The translations under genes were made by a program, and so were the position numbers. DNA of 64,000 nt from DATBLY01 sp963705545 (lineage in GTDB: Bacteria > Actinomycetota > UBA4738 > HRBIN12): contig CAVPJX010000001.1 in NCBI GenBank assembly GCA_963705545.1, positions 62,001 to 126,000 on the forward strand. The letters run 5' to 3'. Numbering within the stretch: the stretch's first letter is position 1; every line of letters begins with the position of its first letter. Of the stretch, positions 7,060 through 16,227 are shown in pieces. The notes under the pieces were generated by a model that did not search any database, was not told the DNA's origin, and saw only the letters and a list, made by a program, of their open reading frames with translations.

Positions 7060-9399
7060 ATGGCCACCACCACCAGCAAGACCTGGTCCTTCGGGAACCA
7101 GACCCTGTCCTTCGAGTCGGGCAAGCTCGCCCCGCTCGCCGACGGCGCCGCCGTCGTCACCTACGGCGAGACCCAGGTGCTCGCCACCTGCGTCAGTTCG
7201 AACCCCCGCGAAGGGATCGACTTCTTCCCGCTCACGATCGACGTCGAGGAGCGGATGTACGCGGCGGGGAAGATCCCCGGCAGCTTCTTCCGTCGCGAGG
7301 GCCGTCCGTCCGAGACCGCGATCCTCACGGCCCGCCTGATCGATCGGCCGCTCCGCCCGACGTTCCGCGACGGATACCGCGACGAGGTCCAGGTCGTCAT
7401 CACGATCCTCGGTGTCGACGGCGAGAACCCCTACGACATCCCGGCGATGAACGGGGCGTCGCTCGCGACCTGCCTCGCCGGCCTGCCGTTCGACGGGCCC
7501 GTCGGCGCGGTGCGGGTCGCGTTGATCGACGGCGACTGGGTCGTGAACCCGACGTTCCAGCAGACCGAGGAGGCGACGTTCGACGTGGTCGTCGCCGGCC
7601 GTCGCAACGACGGCGGCGGGGTCGACATCCTCATGATCGAGGGCGAGGCGCCCGACGACGCCTGGGCCCTCATCGCCGCCGGCGCCGCGGCGCCGACCGA
7701 GGAGATCGTCGCCGAGGGCCTCGAGGCCGCGAAGCGCGCGATCGACGAGGTGATCGAGCGCCAGGTCGAGTTCCTCGCCGAGGCCGGCGTGAAGGAGCAG
7801 CCGTTCGAACCGAAGCCGCTGTACGGGCAGGACCTGTTCGACGCGCTGTCCGCGTTCGCGAAGGAGCGTCTGTCGGGCGCGATCGTGCCAAGCAAGGCCG
7901 AGCGCGAGGCCGCCCTCGACGCCCTCAAGGAGGAGTCGAAGCTCCACCTCGCGGAGTTCTACGGCACCGAGGCCTACCTCGCCCGTCAGGCCGAGTTCGG
8001 CCCGGCGTGGAAAGACCTGCAGAAGAAGGTCATGCGCAAGCGCGTGATCGACGAGGGCATCCGCCTGGACGGCCGCACGGCCACCGACATCCGGCCGCTC
8101 TCGGCCGAGGTCGGCGTCCTGAAGCGGGCGCATGGGTCGGCGCTGTTCCAGCGCGGCGACACGCAGGTCTTGAACGTCACCACGCTCGGGATGCTGCGCA
8201 TGACCCAGATGATCGACACGCTCGACCTGGAGGACACGAAGCGCTACATGCACCACTACAACTTCCCGCCGTACTCCACCGGTGAGACGGGCCGCGTGGG
8301 ATCGCCGCGCCGGCGCGAGATCGGGCACGGGGCGCTCGCCGAGCGGGCCCTGATCCCGGTCGTGCCGAAGGAGGACGAGTTCCCCTACGCGCTGCGCCTG
8401 GTCTCCGACGTCCTGTCGTCGAACGGCTCCACGTCGATGGCGAGCGTCTGCGGCTCGACCCTGTCGCTGATGGACGCCGGGGTCCCGATCAAGGCTCCGG
8501 TCGCGGGCATCGCGATGGGCATGATCGCCGAGGGCGGTACCTTCGTGACCCTGACCGACATCCTCGGAGCCGAGGATGCCCTGGGGGACATGGACTTCAA
8601 GGTGGCCGGCACGCGCGAGTTCGTGACGGCGATCCAGCTCGACATGAAGGTCACGGGCCTGCCGGGCGAGGTGCTCGCCGGCGCGCTGAAGCAGGCGCGC
8701 GACGCGCGGCACATCATCCTCGACGTGATCGATGAGGCCATCCCCGCACCGCGCGACCAGGTGAACCCGAAGGCGCCGCGGATCATCACGATCCAGATCC
8801 CGGTGGACAAGATCGGCGAGGTGATCGGGCCGAAGGGCAAGCGGATCAACGAGATCATCGCGGTGACGGGCGCCGACATCGACATCCAGGACGACGGCAC
8901 CGTGTTCATCGGATCGACGATCGGCGCCGAGGGTGCCGACGAGGCCGCGCGGATGATCGACGAGATCGCGAACCCGCGCCCGGTGCTGGTCGGCGAGACC
9001 TACGAGGGCGTCGTCGTGAAGACGACGACCTTCGGGGCGTTCGTCAACCTGGTGCCGGGGCGCGACGGCCTCGTCCACATCTCGAAGCTCGGGCGCGGCA
9101 AGCGCCTGTCGAGCGTCGAGGAGGCGGTCAAGGAGGGCGACAAGCTGACGGTCCTGGTCGAGGACATCGACCCACAGGGCAAGATCAGCCTGAAGCCCAT
9201 CGGGCCCGAGTGGGAGGTGCCGGAGGGCGCGAAGGACGAGAGCGCCAAGAACGCGGGAAGCGGAGACCGCCGTCCGCGTGAGGATCGCGGCGACCGCGAC
9301 CGGAACCGGGGCAACGGCGGCGGCGGGAGCCGCGGCGACCGTCCGCGCGGGAAGCGCTTCCGCGACCAGCGCACCGGCGACCAGGCTCCCAGCGAGTAA
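7060..9399 (+). CDS. pnp: Polyribonucleotide nucleotidyltransferase (PNPase)
   Basis: A 779-residue 3'-5' phosphorolytic exoribonuclease. It has two RNase PH-like domains, a KH domain starting near residue 580 (IPVDKIGEVIGPKGKRINEI) and an S1 domain near 645-715 (YEGVVVKTTTFGAFVNLVPG), then an Arg/Gly/Asp-rich tail that is likely disordered and may bind RNA or partners. AAGGAGG sits ahead of the ATG. With RNase J and RNase Y also encoded here, it would form part of the RNA-decay machinery. The 206-bp gap after rpsO may hold leader structure; I could not define a specific hairpin. Confidence 0.97.
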   Translation: MATTTSKTWSFGNQTLSFESGKLAPLADGAAVVTYGETQVLATCVSSNPREGIDFFPLTIDVEERMYAAGKIPGSFFRREGRPSETAILTARLIDRPLRPTFRDGYRDEVQVVITILGVDGENPYDIPAMNGASLATCLAGLPFDGPVGAVRVALIDGDWVVNPTFQQTEEATFDVVVAGRRNDGGGVDILMIEGEAPDDAWALIAAGAAAPTEEIVAEGLEAAKRAIDEVIERQVEFLAEAGVKEQPFEPKPLYGQDLFDALSAFAKERLSGAIVPSKAEREAALDALKEESKLHLAEFYGTEAYLARQAEFGPAWKDLQKKVMRKRVIDEGIRLDGRTATDIRPLSAEVGVLKRAHGSALFQRGDTQVLNVTTLGMLRMTQMIDTLDLEDTKRYMHHYNFPPYSTGETGRVGSPRRREIGHGALAERALIPVVPKEDEFPYALRLVSDVLSSNGSTSMASVCGSTLSLMDAGVPIKAPVAGIAMGMIAEGGTFVTLTDILGAEDALGDMDFKVAGTREFVTAIQLDMKVTGLPGEVLAGALKQARDARHIILDVIDEAIPAPRDQVNPKAPRIITIQIPVDKIGEVIGPKGKRINEIIAVTGADIDIQDDGTVFIGSTIGAEGADEAARMIDEIANPRPVLVGETYEGVVVKTTTFGAFVNLVPGRDGLVHISKLGRGKRLSSVEEAVKEGDKLTVLVEDIDPQGKISLKPIGPEWEVPEGAKDESAKNAGSGDRRPREDRGDRDRNRGNGGGGSRGDRPRGKRFRDQRTGDQAPSE

Positions 9400-9406
9400 C
9401 GACCAG

Positions 9407-10681
9407 ATGCCGATCCGCCGGACCGAGTTCGCCTCGGGTCTGCGCGTCGTCACCGAGCGGATGCCGAGCGTCCGCTCGGTGTCGATCGGCGTGTGGGTCC
9501 TGGCAGGCTCCCGGGACGAGGCGCCCGCGATCAGCGGGTCGAGCCACTTCCTCGAGCACCTGCTCTTCAAGGGGACGGAGACCCGCTCGGCGCAGGACAT
9601 CGCCGAGGCGTTCGACGCGGTGGGCGGCGACGTGAACGCCTTCACCGCGAAGGAGTACACGTGCTACTACGCGCGGGTCCTCGACCGCGACCTCGGGATG
9701 GCGGTCGACCACCTGACGGACATGCTGCAGCACTCGATGCTGCGGGCGGCGGACCTCGACGCCGAGCGCCGGGTGATCCTCGAGGAGATCCACATGCACG
9801 AGGACTCGCCGGAGGACGTCGTCCACGACGTGTTCACCGAGACGCTCTGGCCCGATCACCGGCTCGGGCGCCCGATCCTCGGGACGGTGGCGACGATCGA
9901 GGCCGCGACGCGAGCCTCGGTCCGGCGCTTCTACCGTCGGCACTACGTACCCGGGAACTTCGTCGTCGCGGCCGCCGGCAACCTGGATCACGATGAGCTG
10001 ATCCGGCTGCTCCGGCGCCGGATGGAGGCCGGCCGCGTGGTCCGCGAGGGCCAGCCCCCGGTGTGGAACCTGCGCGCCGGCGGGCACGCGCCGCTCCCGT
10101 CGGGTCGGCGCCTCGTGCGCCGCCGCAAGACCGAGCAGGCCCACATCTGCTACGGGACGAACGGCCTGGCCCGCAGTGACCCCGACCGGTTCGCCTTCTT
10201 GGTGGTCAACGCGGCGCTCGGCGGGGGGATGTCGTCGCGGCTGTTCCAGGAGATCCGGGAGCGCCGCGGCCTCGCGTACTCCGTGTACAGCTATCACACC
10301 CAGTACACCGAGGCGGGCATCTTCACGTGCTACGCCGGGACGGCGCCGTCGCGGGCGGATCACGTGATCGAGCTGTTGCGCCGCGAGCTCGAGGACGTCG
10401 CCACGTCGGGCCTCTCCGCCGAGGAGTTCGAGCGCGCGAAGGGCCACGTGAAGGGCTCGCTCGTGCTCTCGCTCGAAGACCCGGGCGGGAGGATGTCCCG
10501 CCTGGGCAAGTCCGAGATCGCGCACGGCGAGATCCTCTCGGTCGATCAGACGCTCAAACGCATCGAGCGCGTGAGCCTCGCGGATGCGAACGCCGTCGCC
10601 GAGCGCGTGCTGTCGCAGCCGATGACGCTGACGGTCCTCGGCCCGTTCCCGGCCTCGGCCTTCAAGGAGGCCGTCGCGTGA
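9407..10681 (+). CDS. M16-family (pitrilysin-like) zinc peptidase
   Basis: A 424-residue protease starting 8 bp after pnp. The inverted zinc motif HxxEH is present as HFLEH near residues 46-50 (context GSSHFLEHLLFKGT), and the third ligand glutamate lies in RRVILEEIHMHED about 75 residues later. The C-terminal half is the non-catalytic M16 domain with the RxxY-type segment RRGLAYSVYSYH. Orthologues follow pnp in Streptomyces and Mycobacterium; their substrates are poorly defined. Its stop overlaps the GTG of dapB. Confidence 0.93.
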   Translation: MPIRRTEFASGLRVVTERMPSVRSVSIGVWVLAGSRDEAPAISGSSHFLEHLLFKGTETRSAQDIAEAFDAVGGDVNAFTAKEYTCYYARVLDRDLGMAVDHLTDMLQHSMLRAADLDAERRVILEEIHMHEDSPEDVVHDVFTETLWPDHRLGRPILGTVATIEAATRASVRRFYRRHYVPGNFVVAAAGNLDHDELIRLLRRRMEAGRVVREGQPPVWNLRAGGHAPLPSGRRLVRRRKTEQAHICYGTNGLARSDPDRFAFLVVNAALGGGMSSRLFQEIRERRGLAYSVYSYHTQYTEAGIFTCYAGTAPSRADHVIELLRRELEDVATSGLSAEEFERAKGHVKGSLVLSLEDPGGRMSRLGKSEIAHGEILSVDQTLKRIERVSLADANAVAERVLSQPMTLTVLGPFPASAFKEAVA

Positions 10682-11451
10682 TCCGTGTCGGCGTCGTCGG
10701 CGCCACCGGCCGGATGGGCCGCGAGGTGTGCCGAGCGGTCGACGCCGATCCCGAGCTCGAGCTCGTCGCCGCGGTCTCGCGCCCCCACGCGGGGGAGCGC
10801 GTCGCCGACGTGATCGGGTTCCCCTCGGACGTCGTGTTCACCGACAGGCTCGACCCGCTGGTCGACGCCGGCGTCGAGGTGTCGGTGGACTTCACCTCGG
10901 GCGCGTACGCCCCCGAGCACGTCGCGTGGGCGATCGAGCACGGCGTACACGTCGTCGTGGGCACGACCGGCTTCGACGCCGATCCCGCTTGGGGTCGGCA
11001 GGACCGGGTCGGCGTGCTGATCGCGCCGAACTTCGCGATCGGCGCGCTCCTGATGCAGCGCTGCGCCGAGGAGGCCGTTCGGTACCTCCCCGACGCGGAG
11101 ATCGTCGAGCTGCACCACGGGGACAAGCCCGACGCGCCCTCGGGCACGGCGATCGCCACCGCCCGCAGGATGGCCGCGGCGCGCGGCGACCGGCAGGGCG
11201 AGCCCGGCGAGGAACGGGTGCCGGGCGCGCGCGGCGCCGACGTCGATGGCATCCGGGTGCACTCGGTCCGGTTGCCCGGCCTCGTCGCCCACCAGATGGT
11301 GATCCTCGGCGGACGGAGCGAGACGCTCACGATCCGGCACGACTCGGTCGATCGGACCTCGTTCATGCCGGGCGTGATCATGGCCGTGAAGGCGGTCGGA
11401 TCGCGCCCCGGGCTCACGATCGGCCTCGAGCCGATCCTCTGGCCTCGGTGA
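10678..11451 (+). CDS. dapB: 4-hydroxy-tetrahydrodipicolinate reductase
   Basis: A 257-residue enzyme reducing hydroxytetrahydrodipicolinate to tetrahydrodipicolinate with NAD(P)H in the lysine/diaminopimelate pathway. The N-terminal Rossmann motif is GVVGATGRMG, and the active-site segment ELHHGDKPDAPSGTA carries the catalytic His pair and Lys. The start is GTG inside GTGA overlapping the M16 gene stop. The next gene again begins within its stop, so M16, dapB and the PIG-L gene form a coupled unit. dapA follows further downstream. Confidence 0.95.
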   Translation: MIRVGVVGATGRMGREVCRAVDADPELELVAAVSRPHAGERVADVIGFPSDVVFTDRLDPLVDAGVEVSVDFTSGAYAPEHVAWAIEHGVHVVVGTTGFDADPAWGRQDRVGVLIAPNFAIGALLMQRCAEEAVRYLPDAEIVELHHGDKPDAPSGTAIATARRMAAARGDRQGEPGEERVPGARGADVDGIRVHSVRLPGLVAHQMVILGGRSETLTIRHDSVDRTSFMPGVIMAVKAVGSRPGLTIGLEPILWPR

Positions 11452-12224
11452 GCGGGCACCTCGCGGCCGTCGTCGCCCATCCAGACGACGACACCTGGAG
11501 CGTCGCCGGCTCCGTCGCCCTGCACGCCGACGATCCAGGGTTCCGCTTCACGCTGATCCACGTGACGAGCGGGGAGGCCGGGATGATCTCGGACCCGGCG
11601 CTCGCGACGCGGGAGACCCTCGGCGCGGTCCGCGAGGAGGAGGATCGGCGGTCGTGGATCGCGCTCGGCCGGGCCCCCGACCGGCACGAGTGGCTGCGCT
11701 ACCCGGACCATCGCGTCGAGGAGGAGTCGTTCGACGAGCTGGTCGAGCGGATCGCCGCGATCCTGCTCGCCGAACGCCCAGACGTCGTGGTGACGTTCGG
11801 TCCCGACGGCATCACCGGCCATCCCGACCACATCACGGTCGGCCGCGCCGCGACCGAAGCCTTCCACCGCGGCCGCGCGGACGGCAGCGGCTTCCGCCGA
11901 TTGATCCACAACGCGATCCCCGCGTCGATCATCGCCGCGTGGAACGAGGAGCTCGTGGCATCGGGCAAGGAGCCGTTCGACCCGACCGAGCTGTACCAGC
12001 CGCGAGGGGTGCCGGACGACATGATCGGCGTGCGCGTCGACACCAGCGCCGTGGCGCCCCGTGTGCTCGCGGCGATCCGCGAGCACCGTACGCAGGCGAA
12101 CGACTGGAACGAGCTCACCGACGACGAGCAGCTGCGGGCACTCAGCCGCGAGCACGGCGTGATCGCGTGGCCGCCCCGGCAGCTCGGCTCGCCCGTGCTG
12201 GGGAGCCTGTTCGAGGACCTCTAG
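11448..12224 (+). CDS. PIG-L family deacetylase
   Basis: A 258-residue zinc-dependent N-deacetylase of the PIG-L/LmbE family. The metal motif AHPDD is at residues 10-14 (VVAHPDDDTWSVAGS) and the third ligand lies in GITGHPDHITVG. Family members deacetylate GlcNAc-containing substrates, as MshB and Mca do in mycothiol metabolism, but the substrate cannot be assigned. The start is a GTG overlapping the dapB stop (GTGA). Confidence 0.88.
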   Translation: MSGHLAAVVAHPDDDTWSVAGSVALHADDPGFRFTLIHVTSGEAGMISDPALATRETLGAVREEEDRRSWIALGRAPDRHEWLRYPDHRVEEESFDELVERIAAILLAERPDVVVTFGPDGITGHPDHITVGRAATEAFHRGRADGSGFRRLIHNAIPASIIAAWNEELVASGKEPFDPTELYQPRGVPDDMIGVRVDTSAVAPRVLAAIREHRTQANDWNELTDDEQLRALSREHGVIAWPPRQLGSPVLGSLFEDL

Positions 12225-12259
12225 CCGGCACGGAACTCTACTCCGCCCGAGGCCCGGAG

Positions 12260-12265
12260 TAGCCT
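12260..12265 (+). promoter_or_regulatory. -10 element for the Eis-like gene
   Basis: TAGCCT ends 6 nt before the ATG at 12272, with no Shine-Dalgarno sequence. This fits a leaderless mRNA. Confidence 0.45.
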
Positions 12266-12271
12266 CCACGC

Positions 12272-13492
12272 ATGGAGGTCGAGATCCGCACGATCCGCGA
12301 GGAGGAGCACGAGAACGCGGCTCACTCCCTGGAGATGGCGTTCAGCGGTCGGATCTCCGACGAGGACCTCGCTCAAGACCGACCGGTCACGGAGTTCGAC
12401 CGCTGGCACGCGGCCTTCGACGACGGCCGGATCGTGGGCTGCGCGGCGGCCGCCTCGTACCGGATGACGGTCCCCGGCGGAGCTGCGGTCCCGACGGCGG
12501 GCATCACGTCGGTGGGCGTGCTCCCGACCCATCGACGCCGGGGGATCAACACCGCGCTGATGCGCGCACAGCTCGACGACGTCCACGCCCGCCGCGAGCC
12601 GCTCGCCGCTCTCTACGCGTCCGAGGGCGGGATCTACGGCCGGTTCGGGTATGGCGTCGCGGCGTTCCTCGGCGAGATCAACCTCGAGGTCGTTCGGTCC
12701 GACTTCATCCGCGGGTATCGGCCCGCGGGCTCGGTCCGGCTGCTCGAACGGGACGAGGCGCTACCGGTCATGCGGCCGGTCTACGACGCCGAGCGGGTGC
12801 GACGGCCGGGGATGATCGATCTCGACGACCGATGGTGGAACTGGATCTTCGCCGAGTCGGCGAAGAAGCAGGAGGACGAGCCGACCCGCTACGCCGTCCA
12901 CGAGGTGGACGGGGTTCCCGATGCGTTCGCGTCGTACTCGGTCAAGCACGAGTGGCCCGACTCGATCGCCGGGCTCCAGCTGACCGTCCGACGACTCGTC
13001 GCGTCGACCCCGCAGGGGTCGGCGGACATCTGGCGCTACCTCTTCGACATCGACCTCGTCCACACGGTCAACGCGTGGAACCGGCCGGTGGACGAGCCGC
13101 TCCTGGACCTGATGCAGGAGCCGCGCCGGCTCCGCTTCGGCCTCATGGACGGGCTGTACGTACGGCTCGTCGACGTGCCGGCCGCGCTGGTGGCGCGCAC
13201 GTACGCCACGGACGAGCGCCTCGTACTGGAGGTCAGCGATCCCTTCTGCCCCTGGAACGAAGGCCGGTGGCTCCTGCGGACCGCGTCGGACGGGCCGATC
13301 TGCGAACCGACCGCCGCGGAGGCCGATCTCGCCTGCACGGCGACCGACCTGGGCGCCGTGTACCTGGGTGGGTTCGGGTTCCGGCGGCTGCATCGGGCCG
13401 GTCGTGTCCGAGAGCTCACGACGGGAGCGCTCTCCCGCGCCGACGCGGCCTTCGGATGGGACCCGGCGCCCTGGTGCGCGTTCATGTTCTAG
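12272..13492 (+). CDS. Eis-like GNAT N-acetyltransferase
   Basis: A 406-residue protein with the Eis architecture: an N-terminal GNAT domain with the acetyl-CoA loop LPTHRRRGINTALM (about residues 88-101) preceded by TSVGV, a second GNAT-like domain in the middle, and a C-terminal sterol-carrier-like domain ending in CAFMF. A free C-terminal Phe is characteristic of Eis, where the carboxylate takes part in catalysis. Mycobacterial Eis acetylates aminoglycosides and proteins; the native substrate here is unknown. It is convergent with the LysE-type gene. Confidence 0.88.
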   Translation: MEVEIRTIREEEHENAAHSLEMAFSGRISDEDLAQDRPVTEFDRWHAAFDDGRIVGCAAAASYRMTVPGGAAVPTAGITSVGVLPTHRRRGINTALMRAQLDDVHARREPLAALYASEGGIYGRFGYGVAAFLGEINLEVVRSDFIRGYRPAGSVRLLERDEALPVMRPVYDAERVRRPGMIDLDDRWWNWIFAESAKKQEDEPTRYAVHEVDGVPDAFASYSVKHEWPDSIAGLQLTVRRLVASTPQGSADIWRYLFDIDLVHTVNAWNRPVDEPLLDLMQEPRRLRFGLMDGLYVRLVDVPAALVARTYATDERLVLEVSDPFCPWNEGRWLLRTASDGPICEPTAAEADLACTATDLGAVYLGGFGFRRLHRAGRVRELTTGALSRADAAFGWDPAPWCAFMF

Positions 13493-13503
13493 GGGACGGC
13501 CCT

Positions 13504-13522
13504 CTAGTCTGAGACGGACTAG
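13504..13522. terminator. Short inverted repeat between convergent genes
   Basis: CTAGTC and GACTAG flank a 7-nt loop, followed by TTT, between the ends of the Eis-like and LysE-type genes. It may act as a weak bidirectional terminator. The stem is only 6 bp. Confidence 0.3.
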
Positions 13523-14160
13523 TTTCCCCAGAGTCCCTGCCAGACGAAGGCGACGCCGATCACGGCGAGCCCGACGGAGAGCGCGCCGCGGATCCAGCGG
13601 AGCCCCCGGTCGCCGAACAGCCGCCGTCCGCCGCTGCCGACCAGGGTGAACAGGAGGTCCGAGCACGAGACCCCGATCGCCGTCGCGATCGCCGCGACGA
13701 TCGCGGCGTCGCGCCCACCGTCGGCCGTGGCGTCCGCCACCACGGCCGAGGCCGTGGTGGCGAAGAAGATCCACGCCCCGGGGTTCAGGAGCACCGAGAC
13801 GATGCCGCGGAGCGTCGGGCCCATCGATCGGGTTTCCGGCGAGACCTCGCGGTTCGGTTCCCGAACTTCGTGCCGGAGGGACCGGAGCTCTTCGACCGCC
13901 AGGTAGATCAGGAACCCGCCGCCCACGACCCGGAGCGCGCGCAGGAGCCCCTCGCCTGGCGCGAGCGACGAGAACCCGAACGCGAGCACGATCATGATCG
14001 CGAGCAAGGTTCCGTTCGCCCCGAGCATCACGCGCAGGCCGCCCGAGAACCCCCGTCGGGCCGTCTCGGACAGGATCAGCAGCTGGACGGGACCCGGGGC
14101 GGCACCGAGCGCGAACCCCAGCGCGAAGGCGGCCCAGGCGTGCTCGTAGACGTCGTTCAT
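13519..14160 (-). CDS. LysE/RhtB-family amino acid exporter
   Basis: A 213-residue membrane protein with about six hydrophobic segments. The family signature GAAPGPVQLLILSETARRGF lies near the N-terminus, followed by GLRVMLGANGTLLAIM. LysE-type carriers export basic or neutral amino acids. Its setting near dapA/dapB makes lysine or a relative a plausible substrate, but that is inference. Confidence 0.85.
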   Translation of the reverse strand: MNDVYEHAWAAFALGFALGAAPGPVQLLILSETARRGFSGGLRVMLGANGTLLAIMIVLAFGFSSLAPGEGLLRALRVVGGGFLIYLAVEELRSLRHEVREPNREVSPETRSMGPTLRGIVSVLLNPGAWIFFATTASAVVADATADGGRDAAIVAAIATAIGVSCSDLLFTLVGSGGRRLFGDRGLRWIRGALSVGLAVIGVAFVWQGLWGN

Positions 14161-14185
14161 CGGCTGAAGCCCTCCACGGTTCGCG

Positions 14186-14191
14186 TATCAT
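14186..14191 (+). promoter_or_regulatory. -10 element for the 14.2-kb lipoprotein gene
   Basis: TATCAT ends 9 nt before the GTG at 14201. This fits a leaderless or near-leaderless transcript. Confidence 0.4.
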
Positions 14192-14200
14192 GCCCCATCC

Positions 14201-14674
14201 GTGAACCCCCGGACCCGTTCCCTCGCCGTGCTCCTCGCCGCCGTGTGCGCACTCGCCACGGCGTGCACCGGTGACGACGGAGGTGGCGACGGCGCGACCG
14301 GTCCGACCCCGACCGGGTCGGCCCCGCCCACGATCGACCAGGGTCCGGTCGAGTTCGTCCCCGGCGCGTTCCGCTACGAGTTCGGCGGCGTGACGGCGGA
14401 GCTCACCCTGGACGCCGACGCAGCCGGGACCCTCGACGTGAAGAACGCGTCCGGAGCCGAGCTCGCGGCGCCCGCGATCTACCTCTTGACGGGCGACGAC
14501 GCGCGTATCGACGCGACGATCGCGGACGCGGCACCGATCGCGGACGGCGACGAGGCGACGTTCCAGGTGTCGTTCGCGGATCCGATCGACATCACGACGC
14601 TCGGCCTCGTGATCCTCGAGTTCGGCGAGAGCAACTACGGCGGCATGGCCCCCGTGATCGCCGAGGGTTCGTAG
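14201..14674 (+). CDS. Predicted small lipoprotein
   Basis: A 157-residue protein with a lipoprotein signal (LAVLLAAVCALATAC, Cys at about residue 22), a Gly/Asp/Thr/Pro-rich linker, and a compact acidic beta-rich C-terminal domain (FRYEFGGVTAELTLDADAAG) that resembles small extracellular beta-sandwich domains. It stands alone, 10 bp before the convergent end of the adenosyltransferase gene. No function is assigned. Confidence 0.72.
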   Translation: MNPRTRSLAVLLAAVCALATACTGDDGGGDGATGPTPTGSAPPTIDQGPVEFVPGAFRYEFGGVTAELTLDADAAGTLDVKNASGAELAAPAIYLLTGDDARIDATIADAAPIADGDEATFQVSFADPIDITTLGLVILEFGESNYGGMAPVIAEGS

Positions 14675-14684
14675 CTCGTCGCGG

Positions 14685-15239
14685 TCAGCCGTCCGTGCGG
14701 CTCGGGGGTTCGCTCTCGCCGGCCTGCCAGCGCGCCAGGACGAACAGCAGATCCGAGAGGCGGTTCAGGTAACGGCGCACCTCCGGGTTCACCTCGCGGC
14801 CGGCCTGCTCCAGCTCGACCACGCGGCGTTCGGCCCGCCGGACCACGGCGCGTCCCACGTCGATCGCGGCGCTCCCGGGGTTCGCGCCGGGCACGATGAA
14901 CGTCTCGGGAAGCGGACGCTCCCCGACGAGGTCGTCGATCTGCTGCTCCAGCCGCTGGGTCATCGCCGCATCTACGAGGGAGACCCCGGCTTGGAGCTTG
15001 CCGCGCTCCTCGGGGTTCGCGGCCAGGTCCGCACCGACCACGAACAGCTCCCGTTGCAGGACGAGCAGGGTGCCGGCCATCACCTCGTCGCCGCAGAGCG
15101 AGCGGGCGAGGCCGAGGACCGCCACCGCCTCGTCCGTCGTGCCGTAGGCGTCCGCGACCAGGTCGGACTTCGGGATCCGGCCGCCGTAGAGCAGACCCGT
15201 CGTGCCGTCGTCACCGGTCTTCGTGTAGATGCGTGGCAT
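14685..15239 (-). CDS. Cob(I)yrinic acid a,c-diamide adenosyltransferase, PduO type
   Basis: A 184-residue ATP:corrinoid adenosyltransferase that makes the Co-C bond of adenosylcobalamin. PduO-type features are IYTKTGDDGTTGLLYGG at the N-terminus (ATP-binding loop), DEAVAVLGLAR, and RRAERRVVELEQAG followed by RYLNRLSDLLFVLAR. Its product is the cofactor of the class II ribonucleotide reductase encoded at 38.8 kb. A TATGCT lies 8 nt upstream of the ATG on its strand. Confidence 0.93.
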   Translation of the reverse strand: MPRIYTKTGDDGTTGLLYGGRIPKSDLVADAYGTTDEAVAVLGLARSLCGDEVMAGTLLVLQRELFVVGADLAANPEERGKLQAGVSLVDAAMTQRLEQQIDDLVGERPLPETFIVPGANPGSAAIDVGRAVVRRAERRVVELEQAGREVNPEVRRYLNRLSDLLFVLARWQAGESEPPSRTDG

Positions 15240-15247
15240 CGACCGCT

Positions 15248-15253
15248 AGCATA
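15248..15253 (-). promoter_or_regulatory. -10 element for the cobalamin adenosyltransferase gene
   Basis: TATGCT on the minus strand lies 8 nt before the ATG at 15239. This is another leaderless-type spacing. Confidence 0.4.
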
Positions 15254-15293
15254 GGCGGGTCACGCCCACCGCTCCGGTGGCGAAGGAGGACGG

Positions 15294-16175
15294 ATGACCG
15301 GCAGGTTCGGATCCCTCGTGACCGCGATGGTGACGCCCTTCCGGGACGACCACGGGGTCGACCTCGACGGGGCGCAGGCGCTCGCCACCCATCTGTTGGA
15401 TTCCGGGTCGGATGCCGTGGTGGTCGCGGGCTCGACCGGCGAGTCGCCGACCCTCACCCACAAGGAGAAGGCCGAGCTCTTCCGCGCGGTGGCCGACGCC
15501 GTCCACGGGCGTGGCAAGGTGATCTGCGGGACCGGCACGTACTCGACCGCCGAGACCCTGGAGCTGACCCAGGCCGCGGAGGACGCCGGCGCCGACGGGC
15601 TGCTCGTCGTCACGCCGTACTACAACAAGCCGCCGCAGCGCGGTCTGATCGCGCACTTCGAGCGCGTGGCCCAAGCCACCGAGCTGCCGATCATCGCGTA
15701 CAACATCCCCGGACGGACCGCGACGCGGATCGAGCACGACACGCTCGTCCGCCTGGCGCGGTCGCCGAACATCGTCGCGGTGAAGGACTCGACCGGCGAC
15801 TTCCAAGGGATCTCGCGGCTGATCGCCGAGGTGCCCGACTTCGAGGTCTACTCGGGCGACGATTGGGCGACGTTCGGCTACGTGTGCCTCGGCGCGGTCG
15901 GCGTGATCTCGGTCGCCGCGCACCTGGTCGGCCCGCAGATCCGCCAGATGATCGAGCTGATCGACACCGGCGACATCGCGGCCGCGCGCAAGATCCACGA
16001 GTCGCTCTCGCCGCTCTACAACGCGCTGTTCGTCACCAGCAACCCGATCCCGGTGAAGGCCGCCCTGCAGATGGTCGGCCGCTCCGCCGGGGAGCCGCGC
16101 CTGCCGCTCGTTCCCGCCACCGCCGAGGAGCGGGAGCGGGTCCGCCGAGCACTGGAGGACGCCGGTCTCCTCTGA
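15294..16175 (+). CDS. dapA: 4-hydroxy-tetrahydrodipicolinate synthase
   Basis: A 293-residue TIM-barrel aldolase condensing pyruvate with aspartate semialdehyde, the first committed step to lysine and diaminopimelate. Motifs: VAGSTGESPTL (substrate-binding Thr-Thr region), YYNKPPQRG (catalytic Tyr), and the Schiff-base Lys in VAVKDSTGDF. GAAGGAGG precedes the ATG with good spacing. The gene ends in CTC-TGA-C, immediately before the RNase J reading frame, which is shifted +1 relative to dapA. Confidence 0.97.
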   Translation: MTGRFGSLVTAMVTPFRDDHGVDLDGAQALATHLLDSGSDAVVVAGSTGESPTLTHKEKAELFRAVADAVHGRGKVICGTGTYSTAETLELTQAAEDAGADGLLVVTPYYNKPPQRGLIAHFERVAQATELPIIAYNIPGRTATRIEHDTLVRLARSPNIVAVKDSTGDFQGISRLIAEVPDFEVYSGDDWATFGYVCLGAVGVISVAAHLVGPQIRQMIELIDTGDIAAARKIHESLSPLYNALFVTSNPIPVKAALQMVGRSAGEPRLPLVPATAEERERVRRALEDAGLL

Positions 16176-16227
16176 CGGAGCGGTCCGCGTCGTCTTCCTC
16201 GGGGGGGTCGGCGAGGTCGGCCGCAAC

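Noticed and set aside
6442..9660. Long leftward frame opposite rpsO and pnp
   Set aside because: Composition is Arg/Asp/Val/Leu-rich with no domain, and the opposite strand encodes S15 and PNPase.
16168..16190. Programmed DapA-RNase J frameshift fusion as the main reading
   Set aside because: DapA is full length and the GGAGGA spacing fits separate initiation. The slippery tRNA pairing on CTC is weaker than on CTT, so it is kept only as a side hypothesis.
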